Source: Lucifuga dentata
Lineage: Eukaryota; Chordata; Actinopteri; Ophidiiformes; Bythitidae
Assembly (NCBI GenBank): GCA_014773175.1
Contig: VXCM01003484.1
Span: 1-64,000 of the forward strand
Direction: 5' to 3'
DNA: 64,000 nt
Numbering within the stretch: the first letter of the stretch is position 1; each line of letters opens with the position of its first letter. The position numbers and the translations under genes were made by a program. This document shows positions 11,152 to 22,438 of the stretch, one piece after another. Under the pieces are notes generated by a model, which had not been told where the DNA came from, did no database searches, and saw nothing but the letters and a program-made list of their open reading frames with translations.

Positions 11152-11693
11152 GGTGTTGTGCCGAAATCTGCATCCCTGCCGAAAATTGCATCCCCATGAT
11201 TTTCTGAAGATGAAAGAATGAAATCAGAGCTCATATCTGGGGCTATTTGGATGTGACAGGGTGAGTTTAGTGCATGTGAGCCTCCTCAGGGCTGAGAAAG
11301 GAGGGGATGCATTTTTCAGCAAGTGCTCTTCTGCCAAGATTTGCATCCCCAATGTAAATAACTTTCTGAAGATGAAAGAATGAAATAACGTTAAAAACTC
11401 ATATTTGGGGTTATTTTTGTGAGACAGGGTGAGTTTGGTCAATGTAACCCTCAGGTCTGAGAAAGGAGGGGATGCATTTTTCGGCAGAAATAACAAGAGT
11501 GGAGTTCTGAATCGCTGCTGCCCAATAGACATATATTGTAGGTATTATTGTTATTGCCTCTAAGAAGTGCCATAATCACTGTTTGATAAAAGTTATTCAA
11601 AGGAATAAATATTGTCTTGGATTACATATATGATCCATTGTCCATGAGTGGGGATGCAGTTCTTAGCAGGGATGCAGTATTTGGCACAACACC
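11152..11693. mobile_element. Nested inverted-repeat element (MITE-like)
   Basis: The left end GGTGTTGTGCCGAAATCTGC matches, in reverse complement, the right end GGTGTTGTGCCAAATACTGC; similarity continues for about 43 bp, to GCATCCCC. The interior holds two imperfect tandem copies of a unit of about 160 bp (11175-11320 and 11338-11484) containing CTGAAGATGAAAGAATGAAA and GAGAAAGGAGGGGATGCATT. There is no coding capacity. TTGTCCC occurs on both outer flanks and may be part of a target duplication. Confidence 0.7.
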
Positions 11694-12422
11694 TAATTTG
11701 TCCCATAATGATTCAATACAGGACGCAGTTTGTCACGTGTTTTCATGCACGTCGTTTCATATATAACTCTAAGTCTTCAACATGCTGAAAATAACATTCA
11801 AACCAGTTTTACAAGCGGAGTTGAGAAGTGTAATTTTACTGTGGCTCCAGAGTCTGGAGTTCTGGAGCCACACACATCCNCCCCCCCCCCCCCAAGTCTT
11901 GTCTTTTATTTTGCCAGAACAAAGGAGGATGGAAACCCTGGTCCTGCAGAATCTGATATAGTCCATCATCAGTCTGCTTAGCAACAAGTACCTCGCTGCC
12001 TCACAAGGTATTATGCAATGCATGATAACTATGTTGGACCTTTCTGCCTGATTATTATTATTACTGAGCGCTGTCACTCCACTGCTCCTGCTGGTCGTGG
12101 CAGCAGCTCCATCCGATCTGATGTAAACGAGCAGCATTGCCTACAGTATATGTTGAAATCTTTTTGACCATGCGGTACGGGTCTCTGCCATCACACAAAG
12201 CAACTTTTTAATATATCTATTTTCACTATATCTTTTATATTCGGCTGTTAACCACCAACATATTCAGAGTACTCCATTGCTGCCCATCAACTGTTGCCCA
12301 CCACTTCTGCTAGATGACATCACAAAATCACGACTGTAAACAAGATGCCGACAAAGTTGCCCACCTATTATTTCTACCAGCCCACCCTAATATAGCAGGC
12401 TAAAACCAGCCCTGACTATGAG

Positions 12423-12921
12423 AACATTTTTTATGCACAATGTAAATGCAAGTCCTAACATCGGAAGTCATTATCCAGCTCCAGCTACATTGACTGTATT
12501 TTAATGCAGTGTGTAAGGGGCTATACACTCATGACATAATTGGTCACCAGCAATCACCCTATTTCTGTTTCCTGCCTCTGCTTGGTCTAACATTCACTTA
12601 TTTCCAATTCTTTCCTTGTCTTTGCTAGATTGTCCTAGTAGCCATTCATTTTGGAAATCCAGCCATTGTTCTGTTTTCTGTCTTTCTACAGTTTGTTTTC
12701 CTTCTTGCCTTTATGACACTTTGATGCCTTTAGACCCACTGTTTGTCTGCCTTAGCCTTTTGGACTTGGTAACCTATTCTTGTTTGCCATCCTGATGTTG
12801 ACCGTAAGCCCGGTGTGACCATTGTTTGCTTGCTGTAGCCCTTTTTTTTTTTTTTTTTTTNTTTTTTTTTTTTTTTTTGCTTTGTTTGAATCTACCATCT
12901 TGTATTTTAGTACAAACCTAC
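12423..12921. other. Non-coding sequence with T-tract gap
   Basis: No gene is supported. A poly(T) tract at 12842-12878 is interrupted by an N at 12861. The pyrimidine-rich 12540-12780 region is LTR-like in composition, but I could not find its ends. Confidence 0.4.
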
Positions 12922-13376
12922 TGTCACAGGAATACAGGATGTTGAGTATGGATCCAAAAGCAATTCTCCCACAGGTAAGTTTGTGGTAATCTTTACTAAA
13001 CACAAAGAGCAGAATTAGACAAAATACAAAGGAAAACAGGCAACAGTCTTTCACAGGGCCAGACAAAGGGAAAGTCGCAGAGTTCCAAAAATACCAAGAG
13101 GAAAAACTAGAACAAGTCCAAAAAGGTGATCCAGGTGAGCAGTGGACACACTGACGGAAGATCAGAAGCCCAGGGTATGGGAAACACAGCTCAGGAAAGT
13201 TTGAGAACAACAACAAAGAAACACTAATGAGCTGACAAGGAGTGACTGGAGAGGACCAGTAATAAAAAGACAGCTAGCTGATGAGGAGATGAGACACAGG
13301 TGAGTAATCACATCACTGGTGACCACAGGAAACCCTGTAGGCAGCAACTGTGGAGAGGAAGGACAGGCTCATCACA
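12922..13376 (-). mobile_element. LTR-like repeat
   Basis: The unit runs from TGTCACAGG to CTCATCACA, so it begins TG and ends CA. On the minus strand it has a TATA-like TTTTTATTA in the middle and AGTAAA near the end, the same arrangement as the 514 bp LTRs in this window, although the sequence differs. The flanks CCTAC and CCTTT share only three of five bases. Probably a solo LTR of another family. Confidence 0.45.
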
Positions 13377-14442
13377 CCTTTCTGATCAGTTTTTTTTACA
13401 CCTCTACTTCCTGTATTGTCTTACCCCANCACACACACACACACACACAGAAGAAGCTTCTCTGCCCACTGGAGCCTTTGAGGACCAGAGGATCCTAGTA
13501 GAATGTCTCCTAGCAACAGAGTGGTAATTATATGAGATAATATAAAGAGAATGGGTCGCCACAGCACAAGGACACAGGAGAGGGACCAAAAAAAACAAAA
13601 AAAACAATGAAAAGAGATTCTTCTTTGTGCAATACATTACTCATTAAGTCCTCTCTCAGTCATTAGTAATTGGTTAACAGCCAGCCAGTCAATCAGTTAC
13701 AGTAATCATTTACTTTCTGTAATTCAGTGTTTGCTATGATTCAGCTGGTCAGCTGAAAGCTTACTAATGTCAGTAAATCAAGTCAGTAAACCATTAATCT
13801 TTATAGACAGTAAAGTATTTATTCAGTCGGTAAATAACTCACTTGGCCAGCCTGATATTCAGCACAACAATCAATAAGTCAGTATGACTGTGACATATTA
13901 CAAACACATCATCCAGTCTCTAATTAAATTACACTCCTATTGTCAAAGAAATTACATTCATATTAAAGTATTAATTATCTTTGTCTAGCTGTCAGAAGAC
14001 TAAATGAGAGCAGAATAATAATTTGATTACCCACAGCTGAACAATTAAACATTAATAATGAAGAGCAAAAGTTATCAGTCTTGTCACGTAAATATTATGT
14101 TTGAATAATATAAAAAGCTGCAGTTTGCTTCATTTTCTGTCTCATAAATGCAGCAGTGGCGATTATTAATGTCCATATTCCTTTATTAGCTTGATCCTCT
14201 TCTAGTCTAAAGTAATTACTCTAGAAATAAAATTAAAAAAAAAATATCTAGCTATAATCATCAAATAAATTATAGGAAAAGAAATCCAAATTAAAAGTTC
14301 TAAAATAAAAAATAATAAGAATAGTGATTTTTTTGAAACTTTCTCTAAAAAAAGATCTCAATAAATCAGGGAAGGCATCTACAATTTTTCTTTCAAAACA
14401 CTAGAAAAAATTGACTGATTGTTTTAAATTTGGGGAAAACAA
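13377..14442. other. AT-rich non-coding sequence
   Basis: No gene is supported. There is a (CA)10 array at 13430-13449 next to an N at 13429. From 13660 to 13890 CAGT followed by A, C or T recurs about ten times, described among the findings. Confidence 0.5.
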
Positions 14443-15385
14443 TGGGCCTCATTCACTAATATCTTCATAAGTTTTTTCTTTGTTCTTAAGAAAGTTCCTA
14501 AGAGAAGTCTACATTGGATTCATGACGTGTTCTTAAGCCGTGGAATTGTTTGCACTTGTGTTCTTAAATTGATGAGTACCAATGTCCTTGTAAATTGCAG
14601 GCACCCTGCCTGTTGTTTCTAATTAGCATAGGTAAATGCCCTGGAAATCCCATAAAAGGGCATGACACTGTGGGGCCGTGTGCACTCAGGTGTAACACAG
14701 ATGGAGAGGAGAATGCAAAAACAAAAACAAAAAAAAAAAAAAANAAAAAAAAAAAAAAAGGCCGAAACGTAAATTGAAAGAAGGTGGCAGGTTCCAAACA
14801 ATCACACAGCTCCAACAGCACGTCTTGGTTGCCTAAAATGTCCAAGAAGGTACACATCATTCTTCGCAAACAAATCAACATGGTCCTGGAAAATGCATTC
14901 CCTCTTCACCGCACAATCAGTAACGTCTGGCAGCAGCAGTAAATATGCCATTGTCCAAGTAAGCCTACGATGCAAAATAGTTCTATAAATAGCATGACCA
15001 ATCACTGATTATGGGGCATGGTTCCCAATTAAAATAATTGATGTGGATGGAAGTGTTAGTGTTGCATATGTTATTTTAAGAGACCATAATTCTTTGAAAA
15101 ATTATAAAAAATACTTATTAAAAAACAAAACAAAAACATAATGTGATTTCAGTTATATAATATTCAACAAATGTATACTCTAAAGAAAAATGCAATTATT
15201 TTGCACAATCATGTCGGCTCTCAGATGTGCGTAAGTGTGCTCTGGAGTGTTCGTAGCTTTTGTTCTTACCTAAGAACAAATCTCAGATAAGAAAACTTTG
15301 GTGAATGTCAGAATCTTCTTAAAAACTGTGTAAGTGGGTTTTAAGAACAAATTTCTTCTTAAGAACGGTTGGTGAATGAGGCCCA
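14443..15385 (-). mobile_element. Harbinger-like DNA transposon, non-autonomous
   Basis: The left end TGGGCCTCATTCACTAA and the right end, reverse complemented TGGGCCTCATTCACCAA, form terminal inverted repeats. Subterminal regions on both sides are rich in TTCTTAAG and its relatives. GGGCCTCATT-type ends are typical of PIF/Harbinger elements in fish and amphibians. On the minus strand near 14810-14880 a short frame reads LFAKNDVYLLGHFRQPRRAV, similar to the N-terminal part of Harbinger transposases. An A-tract with an N at 14744 lies inside. No 3 bp target duplication is evident. Confidence 0.65.
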
Positions 15386-15719
15386 AGTGTTCCTAGAAAA
15401 TATTACATTTGTTTCAAGAAAATTCTGATGTGGCATTCAACATTTTAAAGGGCTCGAATGTTGTTTACAAGGACAGAATTAATTTTAACAGGCCAAAATT
15501 TGTTATCCTGTCTAGTAAATTATTATTTTTTTCATAGCGTAGCTCTGGCAAATAAAAACTAATTTGAAAACTAAAACTGTAGTTGCATTCTCTTTAAGGG
15601 TTGGCTTTGCCCTTTCAGGAAATCTCAAGTATAATCCAAAGACATAAGACATTCAAGACACAGGATGCACTGCATTATACAGTAGCGTGTGTTAGCCTGT
15701 GATCCTGAAATAGTCTCTT
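15386..15719. other. AT-rich non-coding sequence
   Basis: I see nothing recognisable between the Harbinger-like element and the dispersed repeat. Confidence 0.5.
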
Positions 15720-15831
15720 TAAGTCAAGTTATTTGTATAGCCCAATAATGTGTCTCAAATGGTTTTACAGGCCCACACATCAATGGTTCCTGACCCAGCC
15801 CAGGCTCTCTAAGAAGACAAGGAAAAACTCC

Positions 15832-15867
<36 letters not shown>

Positions 15868-16250
15868 TCATAAAATGAATAAATGGAAGAAACTTCAAGC
15901 TAGGCAATTCAAAGAGGGATTCCCTCTCCTCGAACAGCCAGGTATGCAACAGGAGCCGTAGGTGGGAAAGCAGGCAAATTACAAAAACGTACAAAAAAAT
16001 GAAACATTACAGGAAGATATAAAACAGCAAATAAGCAATGATCCAGTTAGAGGATCCAGACAGATTTAGTCAATGAGCAATTATAGTCATTTTCAAGGTA
16101 TGAGTCACATGAAGTGAATGTCCACAAGTGCAAGTATGGTCACTTTCTGGGGGGGTGGTTGTATCCTGTTGTATCCTGAGATTGTGAGGCAGCCTACACA
16201 CATCTGAGGACCCTCTGAGAGGAGGGGCCATCATATCTTAGGGGAGGAGC
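15720..16250 (+). repeat. Teleost dispersed repeat, copy 1
   Basis: It begins AAGTCAAGTTATTTGTATAG and contains CACATCAATGGTTCCTGA, CTCTCTAAGAAGACAAGG and AAAAACTCCCTAAA, then an expanded A29 tract (15834-15862) and GGAAGAAACTTCAAGC. This phrase order is that of a very common fish dispersed repeat. An inverted partial copy lies at 17680-17855. There is no coding capacity; the family is not named here. Confidence 0.7.
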
Positions 16251-17679
16251 CAGTGGCGCATAAGTGGTCTTGCTTGTCGAAGGAAAAGTGAAGAGGTCTG
16301 AAATATTCTCTTGAATGTGAGCCAGACCATTTCACCTTTATGTTGCTGATGAAATATTTTTTAATGAAATGTACAGTTGGAAACACTGGAATAAAAAGTT
16401 TGATAAACTACACATCATTAAAATGATCTCGCTGAGGAGGAGAGGGAGGCCTCAGCATATTTCATCGAGTAATCTATCTTTACCATTTATTCTCATGTCA
16501 GCCATTTATTGTTTAACAGCCTACAAGACAGTTTTCTCAGTTAGAACCATACCTGCATTTTGGTGCTTTGAATGATTTAATCACATCATCCAGTTCATGG
16601 GAACCATATGGAGGCTTTATGCACGCATTGGTGCACTCCATTACACTGATAGTATTTGGAAAAGCTAAAACAGGGAGAGAATAGGTTTAACGACCAAACA
16701 GCTGGAGAAGATTTTCAGGAATCTGATTTAAAGCATTAATCCTTTAAAATTCCTAAGCACATAAAAAGCCTTCTCTGTGGACTGCATTCCTTGGTGGCAA
16801 GGGAGAGTAATGAACACTTTAATATGCCATTTCAAAGCCAAGCAGCTTCTGACTTTGCAGTGTTCGGCTTTGCCAGCATGTTCTGTGTCTTCAGCAGTGG
16901 AGAGAAATGTTCCACTGCCAAAAAAATGGCAAATGAAACATAGTCTTTTTTACATTTTAGTGTGGTGGTTGAATTAACCTTAGCGGACACTAAAGGTTTT
17001 TCAGCTAATTTGACCTCAAGTGGTCAATTTGAATTTCTATCCAACCTGCAGCCATTAGACGTGCTGTGTAAGCTGCATACCAATGTTTTACTGCTGGATC
17101 GCGGAATAATTTGACTGTTGGACGCTTGGATGGATTTCTGGCAAATCAGAAATTTCGGCCGACAGCCGATCTGATTAATGTTAAAAGGTACTTGAATGTG
17201 CATTCATGAATGGAGCCAACTCAAGTAGCAACAAAAATGACGCAAGCAGGAGAGCGTAAGGACAGAAAATGGAGAGAAAAAAATGAAACCAGCTTAATGC
17301 AGCTGTGGCAATAAAGCAAAAAGGCACAAAGTAATTCCACCTTTATTTTTGTTGTCAACATATCACTTTCTTCTTTGTTTTCTCCTTTTTAATCCTTCCA
17401 TGTCCTCCTCTTCTTCTTGCGTTAACATCTAGTTTGAGGATGGATTACCACCCTCTCCACTGGGAATTACAGGCACAGCTGTGTTTTTTTCAATGAAACT
17501 TTATTGGAATTTTCAACGGACAAAGCCATGTAGAGGTTCTGTTTAAACATACAGTGTAGGCAGGTTTGACGATCGCACTAAGCTCAAAGCACCACTCAAC
17601 TTCAAGCTGAGATGAGATCAAATTAGCCAATAATAACTAAAAACACCCATGTACAGCAGGTGTGCGGGGCCTCATGATT
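16251..17679. other. Non-coding, mostly unique sequence
   Basis: No gene or mobile element could be supported. The 16570-17150 part is free of simple repeats and looks unique. Confidence 0.5.
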
Positions 17680-17855
17680 AAAACTCTTCCATTTTTCCTT
17701 ATATAATAAGGATTTTTAGGGAGTTTTTCCTTGTTCTTCTTAGAGAGCTTGGCCTGATTGGAAACCATTGATGTGTGGGCCTGAAAAGCCCTTTGACACA
17801 TTGCATCTGATATTGAGCCATACAAATAAATTAAACTTGACTTGGCTCGACTCAA
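17680..17855 (-). repeat. Teleost dispersed repeat, copy 2 (partial)
   Basis: The reverse complement carries the same ordered phrases as the copy at 15720: CAAGTTTAATTTATTTGTAT, then GGCCCACACATCAATGGTTT, then AGAAGAACAAGGAAAAACTC and CCCTAAAAAT. The two copies face each other 1.4 kb apart. Confidence 0.7.
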
Positions 17856-20800
17856 GTAATTATGAAAAAGGAGATTTTCCGCCAACAAATGCACCATGAT
17901 GGTCATGACTGTCCTCTGGTAATGACAAAATGCTTTGGAGCAATAGTCACTTTATATTATTTGAAGAATAAATGCTTTTTTATTTTTTTTATTTTAAAGC
18001 AACACACACTGAACACTTCCACTTTATACACACAATTTATCTTTCTTACCACACATTTCTCAGCGTGTGTCTGCATGTTTTACTTTTAGAGATGTTGGAT
18101 CAAAAACCCACAGCTGAACCTCATCAGCCAATCAAGGGACCTGAGATCCCAGAGCAAGTACAAGAGAGAGCCTGGAGAGAGAGAAGTGGACAATAATGGA
18201 GGGTCAGAAAAGGTCTCATGGGATTGTGTCACATGCAGTACAATTTAGATGAGATATCTATCTATCTGTCTGTCTGTCTTCTACACAGTGTCATAGCTAA
18301 CAGCTGCCTTTTATCCTTAATCCAAGAAAAGGTACAAAGAAGTACAATACACAGCAGGTTACATGTGAAACAACAGGTTATGGCAAGTTCCATATGAAAA
18401 GCAAATATTCAGTTAATTAAATATGAATCAAACAAGTGGTAAGCTGCAGTGGTTGACACTTTCAGGTGCAGAGGTGAAAAAAATTAATCCAACGGGGGCA
18501 AAGCGGTGTGTAAAGGCCCTGTTGTATATTTGTCATGGAATTAAGGGGCAAAAAGGGTAAATCGTCACAGGGGTCCTCTGTTGTCTGTATGTCATTTTGG
18601 CAAAATTGGGATCATTTAGGTCATTTGGTTGTTAGATGATAAAAACTGGTAACGTGTAAGGAAAAAAGCTTTGATTTCCTATTTGAAAAGTGCACCTTTG
18701 CTCCAAAACTAATGGGAAGAAACAATGTTGGTTGTGATCTCTGTGAACACAGTTGCAACTAATAACCTTAATAACAGCTGTACTCGCTTCAGTTGTGTCT
18801 CAGTAAAGGCAGGGTCTTGGTAAAGTGAATGCTGGATCACTGTAGGAGTATTTAGTAGTTGTGGTAATATTGGAGTTCAGTAGGAGCCCTTTCAGTTGAA
18901 GCCCATTTGAAATGAAAATAAGAGCCACATAACAAAGGCAACTTGAGCATTCATATCCAACAAAGGCAACAGGGAAAACTGTTGAAGTGCGTTTGTAGTC
19001 AAATTAGACCACGGTGAGGTTAATTTCACCAGTCAGAGCCAACCAGCACCACAGCATGAAGCATCATTATTATTTCTATGGTTATACAGTATGTAATATG
19101 TAATTTCCCTGTTATTCTGTGTCTGATAATTTGCTGAACCCTCACCCCAGCAAGCCATTTGGATCATAATTACCCAACTCAGAATAACAAGGACAATGTT
19201 GACTACAACTTAGGAAACTGAGTTACACAAAGAATGCAGGCAACTCAGCCCATCTATCTGTTGAATTGGTAGTAGATTACTGTATGAGGTTGCTGTTAGC
19301 ACAAGATTAACATCTCTGCCACTACAGCTGTGAGTTTGATCCTGCAAAATTGTGTTTTAAGACATTAAGAGTAAGCTGGATTGTAAACATGAAGTTCTTG
19401 GAGCAATATAATCATGGTTGTATTTAAGCAAATACATGAAAGTGTCTTTCAGTCAGTGTTGGTGAGGGTCTACTTGTGACTACTATCCCACTTTTTCCAA
19501 TGAAGTATTTTGAATAGCTGTCATTCCTGGTCACCTGGTATGCTGATGAATGTTTATGGACAAATGAGTTAATAACTACAGAGCAGTAGTGTAATTAATC
19601 AAAATTTAAAAAAAAAAAGAAAGAAAAAGAAAAACAAAACAGAAAACAAACAATTTAAACAATTAAAAATGCAACAAATGAAAAAAATGCAACAAGTGAA
19701 ACAATTAAAAAATGGAGCTGCAGTAATCATTATGCTGTGGTAGTGTGCCGATAAGTAAAATACTAAGAACAGAACATAATAGTAGTTATCCTTTGTTAGT
19801 ATTTTAAAAACAGAATAATTACTTGGCAAATTTAATATCAGAATTAGGATAATGTTCTTATTGATATTGTTAATTCATATTTTTGAATGAACTTTAGCCT
19901 CTGTTTTCCCATTTGAATAGTGTATTTGTGGCCATTATGCAATTTTCTACTGTATTTGATGCTTGCATGGGTTCTATTGTAATTTCTATATTTTTTTTGG
20001 GGGGGGNGGTGGCTGCTTGCTATGTCTTTTTTCCTCCCTAATTGAGAATTGGGTGCACCTGTGCTTAATTGATAACCCCACCTTCCCCAAGGAATTGCAT
20101 AACAATTGCAATTGCATAACAGTAATAGATTTGTTTTAATTAAAACAAATGAGAAATTATTTCAGATATTGTTTCTTGTCCTTGCTCTCCATTATCTTCT
20201 CATTTAAAATAGTATTTTTTTCAAAAACTAATTACCTGTGGGAAAGATTCAATTTATGTAAAACAATCAATATACATTGCATGGTGAAATAGAAAAGCTA
20301 GTCCTGAGCAAGTCCTGATTTTTTTGCGATATTAAAGCAGTTTGAGTCGATACCTACTTTCACTTCACAATCCTACAAACAATTCTTGGCCTTCAGGAAA
20401 ATTCCACACAAGCAGTAACTGTACTCCTTCTTCCTATTGAGTGACAGAGAAATAAATGTAATATTTCACTGACCAGCCTTCTATTATTCAACACTGAATG
20501 TGTTTTCCAAAGAATATTCACCCTCAACATCAATGTTTAATCACAACTTTTTATTCTGCTCAGACCAGGCCACAACCAATAACGAAATATAATTTAACTT
20601 TCTTTGAATTAATAATAGATTAAATTTAGTATGTCTGTGAAATATGGGGATTTTAATAGAAAGTTACAGGTCATCACAGTGTACTGGAGTTGGTTTAGAG
20701 CCATATTACTTTCCTCAGGGTGGCCAGACGGCCTGGTAGTTACATACATCATCCAAGTGTAAAACAAGAGACATTATCCCCTTGTTTTATGATGAAAAGA

Positions 20801-21275
20801 AATCTCCTACATTTTTAATCCTTGGGTCTGTCCTCCTGGATCAATGCATGAAACACACAAGCCTGACTTGGGTTTAAGTTCCTCTGTTTTGTCTCCAATT
20901 TTTATCTGTTAGTTGAGCATTGTTTTTCTGCAGTAATGCCTAAAATCTTCAAATAGATACACACAGGTAAAATAGCATTCAAACTCTCAGTTTTATATTT
21001 TACTCAGTTTTTACCAGTCTCCTCTGTCTTTTCTTTTGGTGATGGAATACGTAGAATACATATGAAATATGTTTGCATCTTGGGATTCCAGTCATTTTTG
21101 TCAGGATTCTTTATTTGTAAAAAATAAAAATAATCAATAAAACCATTCTGACATTACAGCAAACAGCAATGTGCCATGTGCAGACACACAAAATCAGAAT
21201 TGCTTTTCCATATACATATTTGTTCTGTTGACTAAACATCAGGAAATATACGGTTGTAAACAAGCACTGTGTGTT

Positions 21276-21280
<5 letters not shown>
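17856..21280. other. AT-rich non-coding sequence
   Basis: No gene, RNA or element is supported over 3.4 kb. A short (TATC/TGTC)n tract lies at 18256-18280 and a G-run with an N at 20007. Confidence 0.5.

Positions 21281-21333
<53 letters not shown>
21281..21333. repeat. (GT)n microsatellite
   Basis: About 26 uninterrupted GT units, one of the longest dinucleotide arrays in the window. All open frames over it on both strands are repeat artefacts. Confidence 0.97.
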
Positions 21334-21337
<4 letters not shown>

Positions 21338-21823
21338 AGGACACAAAAGAGAAAGAGGGTCAAAGTGAGATGGCAGCAGCGAAGAGAAAAAATGTGTGCA
21401 TGTGTGTATGTGTATGTGTGTCTGCCCTTGCTCACAGCACAAGAGTAGCACAAAGTTATATAACGATTCAACTGGAACAGAGTAGAACTAAAATGGGTGG
21501 TTTCACGCAGGCATGCACATGCGCGTGCAACGCACATAGACATAATGTCCTTGCATTTGCACATTCACAAACAGGGACTACAAAATGCAATTACATTCAC
21601 CCTCAGTCAACTCCCCCACCCCCCCATCAACCAGATGTTTTTATCCGTCACGTGGTCATGACACATCAGCTCTTGGTAGGAAAGAAACACAGGAAACGAT
21701 AATGACAACAGCAACACAGAAAATCAAGATAAGTCCAATTAAAAAGTCCCCAGGTCTATATATTCTCTTTGCTGTTGCTTTATAATGTGTGTCATAAATG
21801 ATGGTTAATCTGTCATTAGGTTG

Positions 21824-22434
21824 TGTTATGAAGGTTGCTATTAGTTTTGTGTTATTTAGGGAATTCCCTTAATTGATTATTTTTGTTACTAATTCACACC
21901 GCTGATGCGGCCCAGCTGTGTGTATTTGTGTTTGCCCATTGACAGGAATTGGTGGAGCGGAATGGAAGCAGCGGATTGGCCAAGAAGACTTTTTAGGACG
22001 ACTGGTTCCGCTGACGTTAGACTCTCCTCTTCGCGTGCCCTGACCCAGGTGCAGCTCTGCTCCCGTTTCTGTTGGGATTATGTGTTAGTCTGATTGACAA
22101 GTAGGGGTGGATGGTTATTTGAGTTTCTCAGTTTGACTCTGTTTTTGGTTACAGTTAGGAAGGTGAGTGCCTGTATTTTGTTACGTTTATTTTTTGGCAG
22201 ATGAGGGATCAAACTGTGGATAGTTCTGTTTTGTTTGTTATTTTAGCCTAGTCCACCCTGAAGTCTTCAGTTCTACTATTGTAATCTAAGTTTGTTTGTT
22301 TCTTGTGTACACTGTAAATAAATCTTCACCAATTATAGAAGTTTCGTTTTCTGCGCCTGGTTCCTTTTGGCATGTGAGGAGGAGTTTCTCAACTTTCACG
22401 TTGCGCTCCGTTACCCCTAGACTGGGGCGTAACA
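21824..22434 (+). mobile_element. Solo LTR, 611 bp
   Basis: The unit starts TGTTATGAAGG and ends GGGGCGTAACA, so it has TG...CA ends with short inverted termini (TGTTA and TAACA). GTTG is found immediately on both sides (21820-21823 and 22435-22438) as a short target duplication. An AATAAA signal lies at 22317-22322, followed by about 110 bp, consistent with U3-R-U5 order on the plus strand. No internal retroelement region adjoins, so it is a solo LTR. Confidence 0.68.
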
Positions 22435-22438
22435 GTTG

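Larger units (their letters stand above)
10598..12414 (-). mobile_element. hAT-superfamily DNA transposon, degraded, with nested insertion
   Basis: The ends read CCGGGCTAGAAGTAGCT on the left and, reverse complemented, CAGGGCTGGTTTTAGCC on the right, and are bordered by an 8 bp duplication with one mismatch. Inside, on the minus strand, is a recognisable hAT transposase fragment. A second inverted-repeat element lies at 11152-11693. A poly(C) tract with an N at 11880 is a probable contig join. Terminus shape, target duplication length and transposase fragment all agree on hAT, so I am fairly sure of the class; the exact family is not assigned. Confidence 0.72.

Noticed and set aside
12752..13216. 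154-codon open frame on the minus strand
   Set aside because: It crosses an LTR-like repeat and an A-tract containing an N; composition is low-complexity and no motif is recognised.
14443..15385. Whole element considered as an intact Harbinger transposon
   Set aside because: Only a short N-terminal-like transposase fragment is visible, the element is under 1 kb and no target duplication was found.
19270..19350. tRNA-like stretch with GAGTTTGATCC resembling box B
   Set aside because: No convincing box A at the right distance and no cloverleaf; too weak to call a SINE or tRNA.
21232..21702. Cys-Val and Thr-His open frames on both strands
   Set aside because: Produced by the (GT)n array and its surroundings.
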